Shown here: positions 17,758 to 25,807 of the stretch, one piece after another
How positions within the stretch are numbered: position 1 is the first letter of the stretch
Layout: each line of letters opens with the position of its first letter
Origin: Boudabousia marimammalium
GTDB lineage: Bacteria > Actinomycetota > Actinomycetes > Actinomycetales > Actinomycetaceae
Direction: 5' to 3'
DNA: 64,000 nucleotides
Assembly: GCF_001936115.1 (NCBI RefSeq)
Contig: NZ_MPDM01000003.1
Coordinates: forward strand, 62,386-126,385
Notes under the pieces: model-generated
The model's input: only the letters and a program-made list of their open reading frames with translations
Told to the model about the DNA's origin: nothing
Database searches by the model: none
Made by a program: the position numbers and the translations under genes

Positions 17758-19082
17758 GTTCGCGTAAACGTGCCGGCAGAAAGCGCAAGCTAAGTGCTCA
17801 ACAGTCCAGAGTTGGCACCAGCTTCGATCCGCAGCCAGTAAGCCTCCGGGTTGAAAGACCTGCCCATGGGGGTGCTTGCGTAGGTTTCCATGACGGTAAA
17901 GCTTATTTCGTTAAACACGCCATCCCTGGCGAGACTGTAGTAGCTAAGCCATATGCTGCCAAAGGCAAGGTAGTTTTTGCAGAAGCAATCGAAATTACTG
18001 TCCCCTCTTCACAGAGAGTGCCTACAATCTGGCCCGATGCGGGTCCTGGAGGAGTTGGAGGTGGGGAACTCTGCCATGTGAGTGCAGCTGGACAGAGACT
18101 GTGGAAAGCGGAAGTGGTTCGTGATAACCTCCGTCGTATTGGAGGAACCGGACTAGCCCAAGAGTTTGCGTCTTTGCTGGGCGAAAGCGGTGATCCTGCA
18201 ATAGTCACTCAGGCGAGGCAAACGCAGGCTTGGCGTACTCGCTGCGAGTTTGTAATAGACGAAGATGGGTACCCAGCCATGTTCGTCTCCGAGAGCAATG
18301 AATTGCGCAGAGTGCATTCATTCCCCCTCGTCACCAACGATATGCAAGCCCTAGATTTTTGGTCTGAAGACTCTACGTGGCGAGAACTGTGGCGCCCAGG
18401 GCAGAGAATCCGGGTGATCGATTGCGCCGAGGGCGTTTTCGTGCGAATCGGCAAGAATTGGCACTCTAGCGAGGGAAAACGCCTTTTGCTAAATGAGGTG
18501 CACTACCGAGTAGATGGGAAGCTCTTCGCCGCCGATCCCAATGGTTTCTGGCAAGCCCATTTGGAAGCTCCCCACATGCTGAGAGAGGCATTAAAACAAG
18601 CCACTCAGGAAATCACCTATTGGGGGGCACTCGAACTGTATTCAGGGGCGGGACTCTTGACAGATGTTTTGCTTGCCGAATCTCAACTTGAGAGCCTAAT
18701 TGCGATTGAGGGTAGCTCTCAAGCGGTTCTTCATGCGCGAGAAAACGTCACCGACGCCAAGGTTAAACACCTAAGCCTCTCGGTCACTGCTAACGAGGTC
18801 GAAAAACAGCTAGTAGACATGGATCTACCTGGTGAATCCCTAGTGGTGGCTGATCCTCCACGTAGCGGTCTCGGCCGCGGGATTGCGGAAGTCATGCGCA
18901 AATGTGCGGTAGCTGACGTGGTACTTATTTCCTGCGATCCGGCATCATTCGCCCGCGACGCGGCACTACTGCGCCAAAACGGTTACCAAGCAGTTCATCT
19001 CCAAGTACTCGACATATTCCCCGGTACATATCATCTGGAGATAGTTGCGCGCTTCACTGCTATTGACTCGAGTGCGAAATAA
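17754..19082 (+). CDS. TrmA/RumA-family RNA (uracil-5-)methyltransferase-like protein
   Basis: A 442-residue SAM-dependent methyltransferase with an N-terminal TRAM RNA-binding domain (~25-85) and a C-terminal Rossmann domain. SAM motif I is LELYSGAGLLTDVLL (~302); the catalytic motifs are VVADPPRSGLGRG (~364) and LISCDPASFARD with the nucleophilic Cys. The four-cysteine iron-sulfur site found in classical RlmD/TrmA is missing: the segment GGVGGGELCHVSAAGQ has a single Cys. Its target base is therefore uncertain (tRNA or 23S rRNA m5U). It starts inside the permease stop (ATGA) and is co-transcribed with it. It ends one base from the convergent S9 peptidase gene. Confidence 0.87.
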   Translation: MSSRKRAGRKRKLSAQQSRVGTSFDPQPVSLRVERPAHGGACVGFHDGKAYFVKHAIPGETVVAKPYAAKGKVVFAEAIEITVPSSQRVPTIWPDAGPGGVGGGELCHVSAAGQRLWKAEVVRDNLRRIGGTGLAQEFASLLGESGDPAIVTQARQTQAWRTRCEFVIDEDGYPAMFVSESNELRRVHSFPLVTNDMQALDFWSEDSTWRELWRPGQRIRVIDCAEGVFVRIGKNWHSSEGKRLLLNEVHYRVDGKLFAADPNGFWQAHLEAPHMLREALKQATQEITYWGALELYSGAGLLTDVLLAESQLESLIAIEGSSQAVLHARENVTDAKVKHLSLSVTANEVEKQLVDMDLPGESLVVADPPRSGLGRGIAEVMRKCAVADVVLISCDPASFARDAALLRQNGYQAVHLQVLDIFPGTYHLEIVARFTAIDSSAK

Positions 19083-19083
19083 C

Positions 19084-21027
19084 CTAGCCCAGGTTTAGGA
19101 CCCTAGTAAAGAACGCCAGCTCACGCTCAAAGATCTGCTCAATACTGGCTTTGTTCTGCATATTATGAGTTTCGCCCGCAATCAGGTGTAGCTCGACCGG
19201 AATTTCAGCTTCCTGCAATTTACTCACGAACAACTTAGTCTCAGCGGCAGAGGAAATAGCTTCGTCTTCCGCTTGGAAAATCAACACCTCACCTGAGATT
19301 TCTTCAACATGATTAATCGGGGAGACCTGCTCGTAGGCATTTTCTTTACCGTCCAGGAGACGCTGAACCAAAAACGACTCAAATTTGTTAGTTCGCTGCT
19401 CCAATCCCTTAATATCCCAGAAACCAGAAACTGCCGAAATAGCCTTAAATTTGTCAGATTGGCGCATGGCATTCATCGCAGTCATTGCACCGGAAGAGAA
19501 TCCCCGCAGCACGATACGTTCAGGGTCAACCCATCCTTGTCGAGTCACATACTGAACCCCCTCGATCACATCTTGAGAATCCATTAGGCCCCAGTTGCCG
19601 TTAAGTGCTTCACGGTAGACTTTGCCGTAACCCGTTGAACCACGGTAATCAACATCGAGATAAGCGAAACCGCGGGTAGTCCAGAACTGGACCTCCCAAG
19701 AAAGTCCAGTTTTAGCAGCATAGGTCGGGCCATGATGGACATTGACCACTAGGGGTGGCTGCTCATCTTGTGGTGTCATGTATGAATGGTTACGGGGTGC
19801 ATAGAAGAAGCCGTGTACCATTACTCCATCAGAACTCCGCCAAGAGATTGGCTGGGCCAAAGAAATGTTCTCGGTGTCTAGCTCCAGATCCGCAGTATTA
19901 CGGAGCACAATCGCTTCCCCCTGCCGGATTTCAACGATGCTAGGGAGGTCGGTGGCGCTTTCCCCAAGGAAGACCAGACGACCGTTCTCACAAACCACAT
20001 TGCCGCAGGGATGCCAAGGGAAATTGGTTTCTTCCAGCTGGCCGTTCTTAATGTTCATCACGCCCATGCGCTTATGTCCGTTGTACGACCACGAGCAGAT
20101 AATCTCATCCAGGGAGAAGTTGTCGTAGCTGTGCTTACCCAACTCCCATTGAGGGCTTGAGAATGCGCGCTGCGCTGGGTGAACCAGCCGGGTCTTCAGT
20201 TTCGCTGCCCACTCAGCACCTTGGTTAAAATTGAATCCCTCAGTGCGATAGAAGTTAGCCCAGCCGTTTGAGTCATCAATGTGTAGCAAATCGCCAGACA
20301 TACCCCAGCGCGGCTCATAAACACAGACATCTTCCTCGTCAACCAAAGTGACGAAAGAGTCGAGCTCACCTGAATCCGTCAACTTACCCACGTGAAGAGC
20401 GGACTGGGTCCAAGGCATATGCGGGTGCTCCCAGCTGGTCCACGCCAGAGCTTTCCCATCCGGGCTGAGTGCTGGAGTGGCCACGAAGTCAGAAGAATCA
20501 CTGAGGACCTTGATAGCGCTTGCGTCACGGGCAGCAGAACCATCGAGAGGGATTGCCACCAGTCGATTAGTCACATTGTCTTCATGTAGTTCTTCCACCG
20601 CATACAAAATGCCACGGTTCAAATCTAGGTCAAAATCGCCGTAGTGCGCGCGGGCCCGCGGCGTCAGGGGCACCATGGTACGCATAGAGTCTTTCAAATC
20701 GTACTTGTAAACCCGGCCGTCACTAATCTGGTTCGCAACGATAAGTGAGTCTTGGACCGCATAAGCGCGGCCGTTATAGCCGTTCACATTAATCTGCACA
20801 TCCATGAGCTGATAATCAGGTGTCATCGGGAGAATCTCACCAATGACACCATTTGATTGGCGACGCAACAGAACGTGGCGGCCGCCCTCATTTAGGCGAT
20901 GCTCAATCCAATAGGTATCGACGCCATCAATTCTGAGTCCAGAGATTCTTACCCGACGAGAAGTCAAAGTTACCGGCATTAAAGGAGTTTCCCAGGTGCC
21001 ATAAGGGGCTTTCGTCAAGGGTTTCAT
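19084..21027 (-). CDS. S9 family (prolyl oligopeptidase-like) peptidase
   Basis: A 647-residue serine peptidase with an N-terminal beta-propeller (~1-400) and a C-terminal alpha/beta-hydrolase domain. The nucleophile is the Ser of RGFSSGAMTAMNAM, the Asp lies in FQAEDEAISSAAE and the His in GETHNMQN, in the expected order. It has no signal peptide, so it acts in the cytoplasm on short peptides; an acylaminoacyl- or dipeptidyl-peptidase activity is equally possible. GGAGG seven bases upstream supports the ATG. The gene is a stand-alone insertion between two conserved neighbours (the TrmA-like gene and dxs) relative to the mycobacterial order. Confidence 0.9.
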   Translation of the reverse strand: MKPLTKAPYGTWETPLMPVTLTSRRVRISGLRIDGVDTYWIEHRLNEGGRHVLLRRQSNGVIGEILPMTPDYQLMDVQINVNGYNGRAYAVQDSLIVANQISDGRVYKYDLKDSMRTMVPLTPRARAHYGDFDLDLNRGILYAVEELHEDNVTNRLVAIPLDGSAARDASAIKVLSDSSDFVATPALSPDGKALAWTSWEHPHMPWTQSALHVGKLTDSGELDSFVTLVDEEDVCVYEPRWGMSGDLLHIDDSNGWANFYRTEGFNFNQGAEWAAKLKTRLVHPAQRAFSSPQWELGKHSYDNFSLDEIICSWSYNGHKRMGVMNIKNGQLEETNFPWHPCGNVVCENGRLVFLGESATDLPSIVEIRQGEAIVLRNTADLELDTENISLAQPISWRSSDGVMVHGFFYAPRNHSYMTPQDEQPPLVVNVHHGPTYAAKTGLSWEVQFWTTRGFAYLDVDYRGSTGYGKVYREALNGNWGLMDSQDVIEGVQYVTRQGWVDPERIVLRGFSSGAMTAMNAMRQSDKFKAISAVSGFWDIKGLEQRTNKFESFLVQRLLDGKENAYEQVSPINHVEEISGEVLIFQAEDEAISSAAETKLFVSKLQEAEIPVELHLIAGETHNMQNKASIEQIFERELAFFTRVLNLG

Positions 21028-21187
21028 TTCGTACCTCCGGTTCGCAGTTGTCGTAACTCAAGGTTACTCCATTGACGAACGATTAGTGTTTGCTAAGTTT
21101 GTATGTCGCGTATCAGAGACGAGTCGCATAGAATAATGTGTTTAGGTGCCAGATTGGCTTTATCAATGAGTGCTAAGGAGCGGCGGA

Positions 21188-23092
21188 GTGGATCTTGAGA
21201 TGGAATCTTGTCCAGTCCCCTCTGACCTTTTGGCTAGTGTTACCGCACCCTCAGCTCTACGGCGGCTCACCCCATCAGAGCTAAAGCAACTAGCTGCAGA
21301 TATTAGGGAATACCTAGTTGCTACGGTTTCCCGAACTGGCGGACACCTAGGGCCAAATCTTGGAGTGGTGGAGTTGACAATAGCTTTACACAAGGTGTTT
21401 AACTCTCCAACGGACACTATTTTATTCGATACTGGCCATCAGGCTTACGTGCATAAACTACTTACTGGTCGTCATGACTTTTCTACTTTACGCCAGGCTG
21501 GGGGCCTGTCCGGATACCCTAATCGGCAAGAGTCCGATCACGACGTAATTGAGAATTCGCATGCCTCGACGGCACTGTCTTGGGCTCATGGAATCGCCCT
21601 CGGAAAACACATGTCAGGCGATGAGAGCTACACAGTGGCCTTGATTGGTGACGGGGCTATGACGGGCGGTATGGCATGGGAAGCGCTCAATAACATTGCC
21701 GAGGATAGGGTCCGTCGCCTGATCATTGTAGTTAATGATAATGGCAGGTCCTACGCTCCGACTATTGGGGGCCTGCATCATCACCTCAATGGTTTGCGAA
21801 CTAATCCGATGTATGAAAAGACGCTGTCTCAAGTAAAGGCTGCTTTGCTTGCCAGTGGCAAGCCGGGTGAAGTCACCTATGATACTTTGCGCACTTTGAA
21901 ACGGGCGTTAAAGGATGTGATTGCTCCGCAGGCGCTCTTTGAGGATTTGGGCCTGAAATATATAGGTCCTTTTGATGGCCATAATATCGAAGATGTGACG
22001 GAGGCCTTGACGCAAGCCAAGGCGCTGCAACAGCCTGTGATCGTTCATGTGCGGACCGAGAAGGGAAGGGGCTACACGCCGGCAGAGCAAGATCATGTTG
22101 ACCGATTCCATGCTGTCGGCGTGATTCATCCGGAAACCGGTCTGCCAGTGGCTCCGTCACGGTTTGGCTGGACCTCAGTGTTCGCGGATCAGATTATGGT
22201 TGAGGCCCGTAAACACCCAGAGATTATTGGCGTGACTGCAGCGATGATGGCTCCTGTGGGCTTGGGTCCGTTCTTCAAAGAATTCCCCGATCGGGTTATC
22301 GATGTAGGAATCGCTGAGCAACATGCAGTCACTATGTGTGCGGGGCTTGCCCAAGCTGGGATGCATCCAGTCTTTGCGGTATACGCAACCTTCTTGAACC
22401 GTGCCTTCGACCAGATGCTAATGGATGTTTCACTTCACCAAGCGGGCGTGACTTTCGTTCTGGATAGGGCCGGAGCAACTGGCGATGACGGAGCTAGCCA
22501 CAACGGGATGTGGGATCTGGCGTTGACTCGCATAATCCCCAGTATGGAACTGGCGGCGCCTCGTGATGAGCCTACGCTCAGGGCTGCACTATCGAGAGCT
22601 CTCCAAGTTGATGACCATCCTACGGTGGTTCGTTACGCCAAGGGTTCTTTGCCGGAACCAATTCCTGCACTAGAGTCAAGATTTGGATTCGACATCCTCT
22701 ACAGGTCAGATGAATCATCTGACCTGGACCATTCGCCGGTGGTGATTGTGGCAACCGGTGCACTCTGCGGGACCGCCGTTGAGGCAGGTCGTCTGCTCGG
22801 CAGGAGAAAACGCAAGGTAATCGTCGTTGATCCAATCTGGCTCTATCCTGTTTCCTCAGACTTGGTTGAGCTTTGTCGGTCTGCCGGGGCAGTCGTGACT
22901 GTTGAAGATGGGATTGTGAAATCTGGCTTTGGTGAAGAGCTGCTGGCGAGTGTGGCAGCTCAGGGCCGAGTCCCGGCTTGGCGTAGTTTGGGTTTGCCTC
23001 GTGAGTTCCTCGCGCACCAGTCTCGAAATAGTCTCCTTGAAGGTTCTGGCTTGAGCGCTGTATCTATTGCGGAAACTGCTATGTCACTGTAG
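21188..23092 (+). CDS. dxs: 1-deoxy-D-xylulose-5-phosphate synthase
   Basis: Thiamine diphosphate-dependent first enzyme of the MEP isoprenoid pathway, condensing pyruvate and glyceraldehyde 3-phosphate. Motifs include GHLGPNLGVVELTIALH near the N-terminus, TPP-binding GDGAMTGGMAWEALNN (~154), the transketolase pyrimidine-binding segment with catalytic Glu in AEQHAVTMCAGLA (~377), and a C-terminal transketolase domain. I place the start at GTG 21188 (634 aa) because AAGGAG lies seven bases upstream; an upstream GTG at 21170 has no such site. The full length is normal. It competes for pyruvate with the PFL cassette immediately downstream, though a hairpin region separates them. Confidence 0.95.
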   Translation: MDLEMESCPVPSDLLASVTAPSALRRLTPSELKQLAADIREYLVATVSRTGGHLGPNLGVVELTIALHKVFNSPTDTILFDTGHQAYVHKLLTGRHDFSTLRQAGGLSGYPNRQESDHDVIENSHASTALSWAHGIALGKHMSGDESYTVALIGDGAMTGGMAWEALNNIAEDRVRRLIIVVNDNGRSYAPTIGGLHHHLNGLRTNPMYEKTLSQVKAALLASGKPGEVTYDTLRTLKRALKDVIAPQALFEDLGLKYIGPFDGHNIEDVTEALTQAKALQQPVIVHVRTEKGRGYTPAEQDHVDRFHAVGVIHPETGLPVAPSRFGWTSVFADQIMVEARKHPEIIGVTAAMMAPVGLGPFFKEFPDRVIDVGIAEQHAVTMCAGLAQAGMHPVFAVYATFLNRAFDQMLMDVSLHQAGVTFVLDRAGATGDDGASHNGMWDLALTRIIPSMELAAPRDEPTLRAALSRALQVDDHPTVVRYAKGSLPEPIPALESRFGFDILYRSDESSDLDHSPVVIVATGALCGTAVEAGRLLGRRKRKVIVVDPIWLYPVSSDLVELCRSAGAVVTVEDGIVKSGFGEELLASVAAQGRVPAWRSLGLPREFLAHQSRNSLLEGSGLSAVSIAETAMSL

Positions 23093-23124
23093 AGTGCTCC
23101 AGTTTCTGAGCAACGGTCTTTTCT

Positions 23125-23138
23125 GGGATAAAAGTCCC
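23125..23138. promoter_or_regulatory. DosR-box-like dyad upstream of pflB
   Basis: GGGATAAAAGTCCC is a near-perfect dyad (GGGAT / GTCCC around AAAA) and matches the published DosR/DevR core GGGACTWWAGTCCC at 12 of 14 positions. It lies 155 bases before the pflB start. A rival reading is a short terminator stem for dxs, because a T6 run begins eight bases after it. Confidence 0.35.
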
Positions 23139-23227
23139 AACTAGCGATTTTTTATGTGAGTTGCTTAACGTATTTTTCTCACTTTTTGACTGGTGTGACC
23201 GTACTAACGTGTGGCGTGGATGTGGCC

Positions 23228-23270
23228 AAAAGTCCTACGGCGTAGTCTTGCATTAGGACCCAAAAGTCCC
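23228..23270 (+). promoter_or_regulatory. repeated AAAAGTCC half-sites in the pflB leader
   Basis: AAAAGTCC occurs at 23228-23235 and again, as AAAAGTCCC preceded by AGGACC, at 23262-23270. Both share the right half of the dyad at 23125-23138. A five-base palindrome, CTACG-G-CGTAG, lies between them. A TAGTCT hexamer at 23243-23248 is a possible -10. The 194-base dxs-pflB gap is otherwise featureless. Confidence 0.35.
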
Positions 23271-23292
23271 TAACTATACATAGGAGTTGAAG

Positions 23293-25392
23293 ATGGGAAC
23301 GACTGATACGACAGCTACTGCTGCCACTCATGAAGAAGCATGGGAGGGTTTTGTAACTGGATCGTGGAACGATGAAATTGATGTTCGCGATTTCATTCAG
23401 CGTAACTACGAGCCCTACGAAGGGGATGCCTCATTCCTTTCTGGCCCGACTGAAAAGACGTTGAGAATCTGGGATACCCTAAGCAAGGATTACTTGTCAG
23501 TGGAACGTGAGAAGCGTGTCTACGATGTGGATACGGACACTCCCGCTGATGTTGACGCTTTTGGCCCTGGCTACATCTCTGATGACGACGACGTCATTGT
23601 TGGTTTACAGACCGACGTGCCGCTCAAGCGTGCGATGATGCCTAACGGTGGTTGGCGTATGGTTGAAACCGCCATCCGCGAGGCCGGTAAGGAACCTAAT
23701 CAGGCCGTTAAGGACATCTTCACCAAGTACCGCAAAACCCACAATGACGCGGTCTTCGATATCTACACCCCGCGTATTCGTGCGGCCCGCTCATCACACA
23801 TTATTACCGGTCTTCCTGACGCCTACGGTCGTGGACGTATTATTGGTGATTACCGTCGCGTTGCTCTGTACGGTGTTGACCGCCTGATTGCTGAAAAGAT
23901 GGCTGACAAGGACCTGGTTGCTGACAAGCCGTTTAGCGAGCACTGGGCACGCTACCGCGAGGAGCATGCCGAGCAGATTAAGGCTCTTAAGAAGTTGAAG
24001 AACATGGCTGCTGGCTACGGCTTCGACATCTCCGGTCCTGCGAAGACCGCACAGGAGGCCGTCCAGTGGACCTACTTTGGTTACCTTGCTTCGGTCAAGA
24101 GCCAAGATGGCGCCGCGATGTCCTTCGGTCGTCTCTCCGGATTCTTCGATATCTATTTCCAGCGTGACTTGAAGGCTGGTCTGATTACGGAAAGTGACGC
24201 GCAAGAGATTATCGATGCGCTAGTCATTAAGCTTCGTATCGTTCGCTTCCTTCGTACGATCGACTATGATGCAATCTTCTCCGGCGATCCGTACTGGGCC
24301 ACTTGGTCAGACGGTGGCATGGGTGAAGATGGTCGTACCTTGGTGACTAAGACTTCGTTCCGTCTATTGCAGACTTTGAACAACCTGGGGCCGGCTCCTG
24401 AGCCGAACATTACGCTGTTCTGGAACAAGAACCTACCCCAAGGCTACAAGGACTTCTGTGCTTTGGTTTCAATCACTACCTCTTCCTTGCAGTACGAAGC
24501 TGACGACCAGATTCGTGAACACTGGGGCGATGACGCCGCTATTGCATGCTGCGTTTCCCCGATGCGGGTTGGTAAGCAAATGCAGTTCTTTGGCGCGCGA
24601 GTAAACTCCGCTAAGGCACTGCTTTACGCGATGAACGGTGGCCGCGACGAAATGTCCGGCAAGCTTGTGGTGCCCGATCACGAGCCCATTCAGGGCGACG
24701 GTCCGCTAGACTTCGATGAGGTTTGGGAGCGCTATGAGAAGATGCTGGACTGGGTAGTTGGCACCTATGTTGAAGCTTTGAATATCATCCACTACTGCCA
24801 TGACCGGTACGCCTACGAGGCAATGGAAATGGCTCTGCACGACTCTGACGTAGTTCGCACCATGGGTTGCGGTATTGCCGGTTTGTCGATTGTGGCTGAT
24901 TCGCTATCTGCCATTAAGTACGCCAAGGTTTACCCGGTTCGTGACGAAACTGGATTAATCGTGGACTACAAGACCGAGGGTGATTTCCCGGTCTACGGAA
25001 ACGACGATGATCGTGCAGATGATATTGCTGCTACCGTGGTTCACACGATTATGGCGAAGATTAAGGCTATCCCGATGTACCGTGACGCTATTCCGACCCA
25101 GTCGGTACTCACGATTACCTCGAATGTCGTTTACGGCAAAGCCACCGGTTCGTTCCCGTCCGGTCACAAGGCTGGCACGCCCTTCGCTCCCGGTGCGAAC
25201 CCGGAAAACGGCATGGATACGCACGGCATGCTGGCATCAATGATGTCTGTTGGTAAGCTGGATTACGATGATGCGTTGGACGGTATTTCACTGACCAACA
25301 CCATCACCCCGTCCGGCTTGGGTCGTACCCTAGATGAACAAGTAAAGAACCTAGTCGGAATCATGGATGCGGGATTTATCCCTCAGGCGTGA
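23293..25392 (+). CDS. pflB: pyruvate formate-lyase large subunit lacking the glycyl-radical domain
   Basis: Converts pyruvate and CoA to acetyl-CoA and formate during anaerobic fermentation. Conserved PFL blocks run the full length, including GGMGEDGRTLVTKTSFR, the catalytic pair Cys419-Cys420 in AIACCVSPMRVGKQMQFFG, and PTQSVLTITSNVVYGK. The protein ends at NLVGIMDAGFIPQA, 699 aa, where the roughly 760-aa family continues for about 60 residues with the glycyl-radical loop. That loop is encoded separately by the next gene. The end is a genuine TGA followed by a new ribosome-binding site, not an obvious frameshift. AGGAG precedes ATG 23293 by six bases. The activase gene pflA follows grcA. 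No focA formate channel is visible. Confidence 0.95.
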   Translation: MGTTDTTATAATHEEAWEGFVTGSWNDEIDVRDFIQRNYEPYEGDASFLSGPTEKTLRIWDTLSKDYLSVEREKRVYDVDTDTPADVDAFGPGYISDDDDVIVGLQTDVPLKRAMMPNGGWRMVETAIREAGKEPNQAVKDIFTKYRKTHNDAVFDIYTPRIRAARSSHIITGLPDAYGRGRIIGDYRRVALYGVDRLIAEKMADKDLVADKPFSEHWARYREEHAEQIKALKKLKNMAAGYGFDISGPAKTAQEAVQWTYFGYLASVKSQDGAAMSFGRLSGFFDIYFQRDLKAGLITESDAQEIIDALVIKLRIVRFLRTIDYDAIFSGDPYWATWSDGGMGEDGRTLVTKTSFRLLQTLNNLGPAPEPNITLFWNKNLPQGYKDFCALVSITTSSLQYEADDQIREHWGDDAAIACCVSPMRVGKQMQFFGARVNSAKALLYAMNGGRDEMSGKLVVPDHEPIQGDGPLDFDEVWERYEKMLDWVVGTYVEALNIIHYCHDRYAYEAMEMALHDSDVVRTMGCGIAGLSIVADSLSAIKYAKVYPVRDETGLIVDYKTEGDFPVYGNDDDRADDIAATVVHTIMAKIKAIPMYRDAIPTQSVLTITSNVVYGKATGSFPSGHKAGTPFAPGANPENGMDTHGMLASMMSVGKLDYDDALDGISLTNTITPSGLGRTLDEQVKNLVGIMDAGFIPQA

Positions 25393-25425
25393 TCGAAAAT
25401 TACACAAAACACAAGGAGTCATATC

Positions 25426-25677
25426 ATGGCAGAAAAAACATTCGAAGAGCGTCTCGCAAGCATGAAGGCATCGCGTGATGCAAATGGTGGTGTTAAGGGT
25501 CTGTACCACGCAAACATCAACGTTTTGAACCGTGACACCCTCTATGATGCAATGGAGCACCCGGAGAAGTACCCGCAGCTCACCATTCGCGTGTCTGGTT
25601 ACGCAGTTAACTTTGTCCGCCTCACCCGTGAGCAGCAGATGGATGTTATCTCCCGTACCTTCCACGGTGACATGTGA
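25426..25677 (+). CDS. grcA: stand-alone glycyl-radical subunit (GrcA/YfiD-like)
   Basis: An 83-residue protein equivalent to the C-terminal domain of PFL. The radical-site motif is [11 protein letters not shown], predicting Gly58 as the radical residue, preceded by [11 protein letters not shown] and followed by [15 protein letters not shown]. The first ~24 residues ([14 protein letters not shown] and on) have no counterpart in fused PFL. E. coli GrcA (YfiD) is a spare part for oxygen-cleaved PFL and is 127 aa. Here the partner PflB has no such domain at all, so this protein is probably an obligate subunit rather than a spare. AAGGAG lies a few bases upstream of the ATG, 33 bases after pflB, and a strong terminator follows. 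Confidence 0.93.
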   Translation: MAEKTFEERLASMKASRDANGGVKGLYHANINVLNRDTLYDAMEHPEKYPQLTIRVSGYAVNFVRLTREQQMDVISRTFHGDM

Positions 25678-25701
25678 GATGCTGAAATCTAAGTGATTTA
25701 T

Positions 25702-25738
25702 AATCTGGGCTCGAAGCATTCCGCTTCGAGCCCAGATT
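25702..25738 (+). terminator. terminator after pflB-grcA
   Basis: A perfect 16-bp stem (AATCTGGGCTCGAAGC with its exact complement) and a five-base loop lie 24 bases after grcA. The T tract is poor, but the stem is the strongest in this region. It separates pflB-grcA from pflA. Confidence 0.75.
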
Positions 25739-25741
25739 CTC

Positions 25742-25768
25742 TTAGTCCCAACAGTTTTGGACTAAAAT
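25742..25768 (+). promoter_or_regulatory. GGACTAA inverted repeat and -10 in front of pflA
   Basis: TTAGTCC (25742-25748) and GGACTAA (25759-25765) form a perfect 7-bp inverted repeat with a ten-base spacer. The right half overlaps TAAAAT (25763-25768), a plausible -10 element. The half-site matches the AGTCC motif repeated upstream of pflB, suggesting one regulator for both. Confidence 0.4.
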
Positions 25769-25807
25769 AGAAAGCAGAAACTGTGCACAATAGAGGAGGG
25801 CAGCACG

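Noticed and set aside
23093-23292. A Rex or CRP/FNR operator upstream of pflB
   Set aside because: I looked for TTGTGAA-N4-TTCACAA and TGTGA-N6-TCACA. The only GTGAG/CTCAC pair is 17 bases apart and does not match either.
25390-25430. A frameshift or nonsense mutation as explanation for the short PflB
   Set aside because: The stop is followed by a spacer, a good AAGGAG and an ATG. The downstream frame also carries ~24 extra residues that fused PFL does not have, so a simple break does not fit. Sequencing error cannot be formally excluded.
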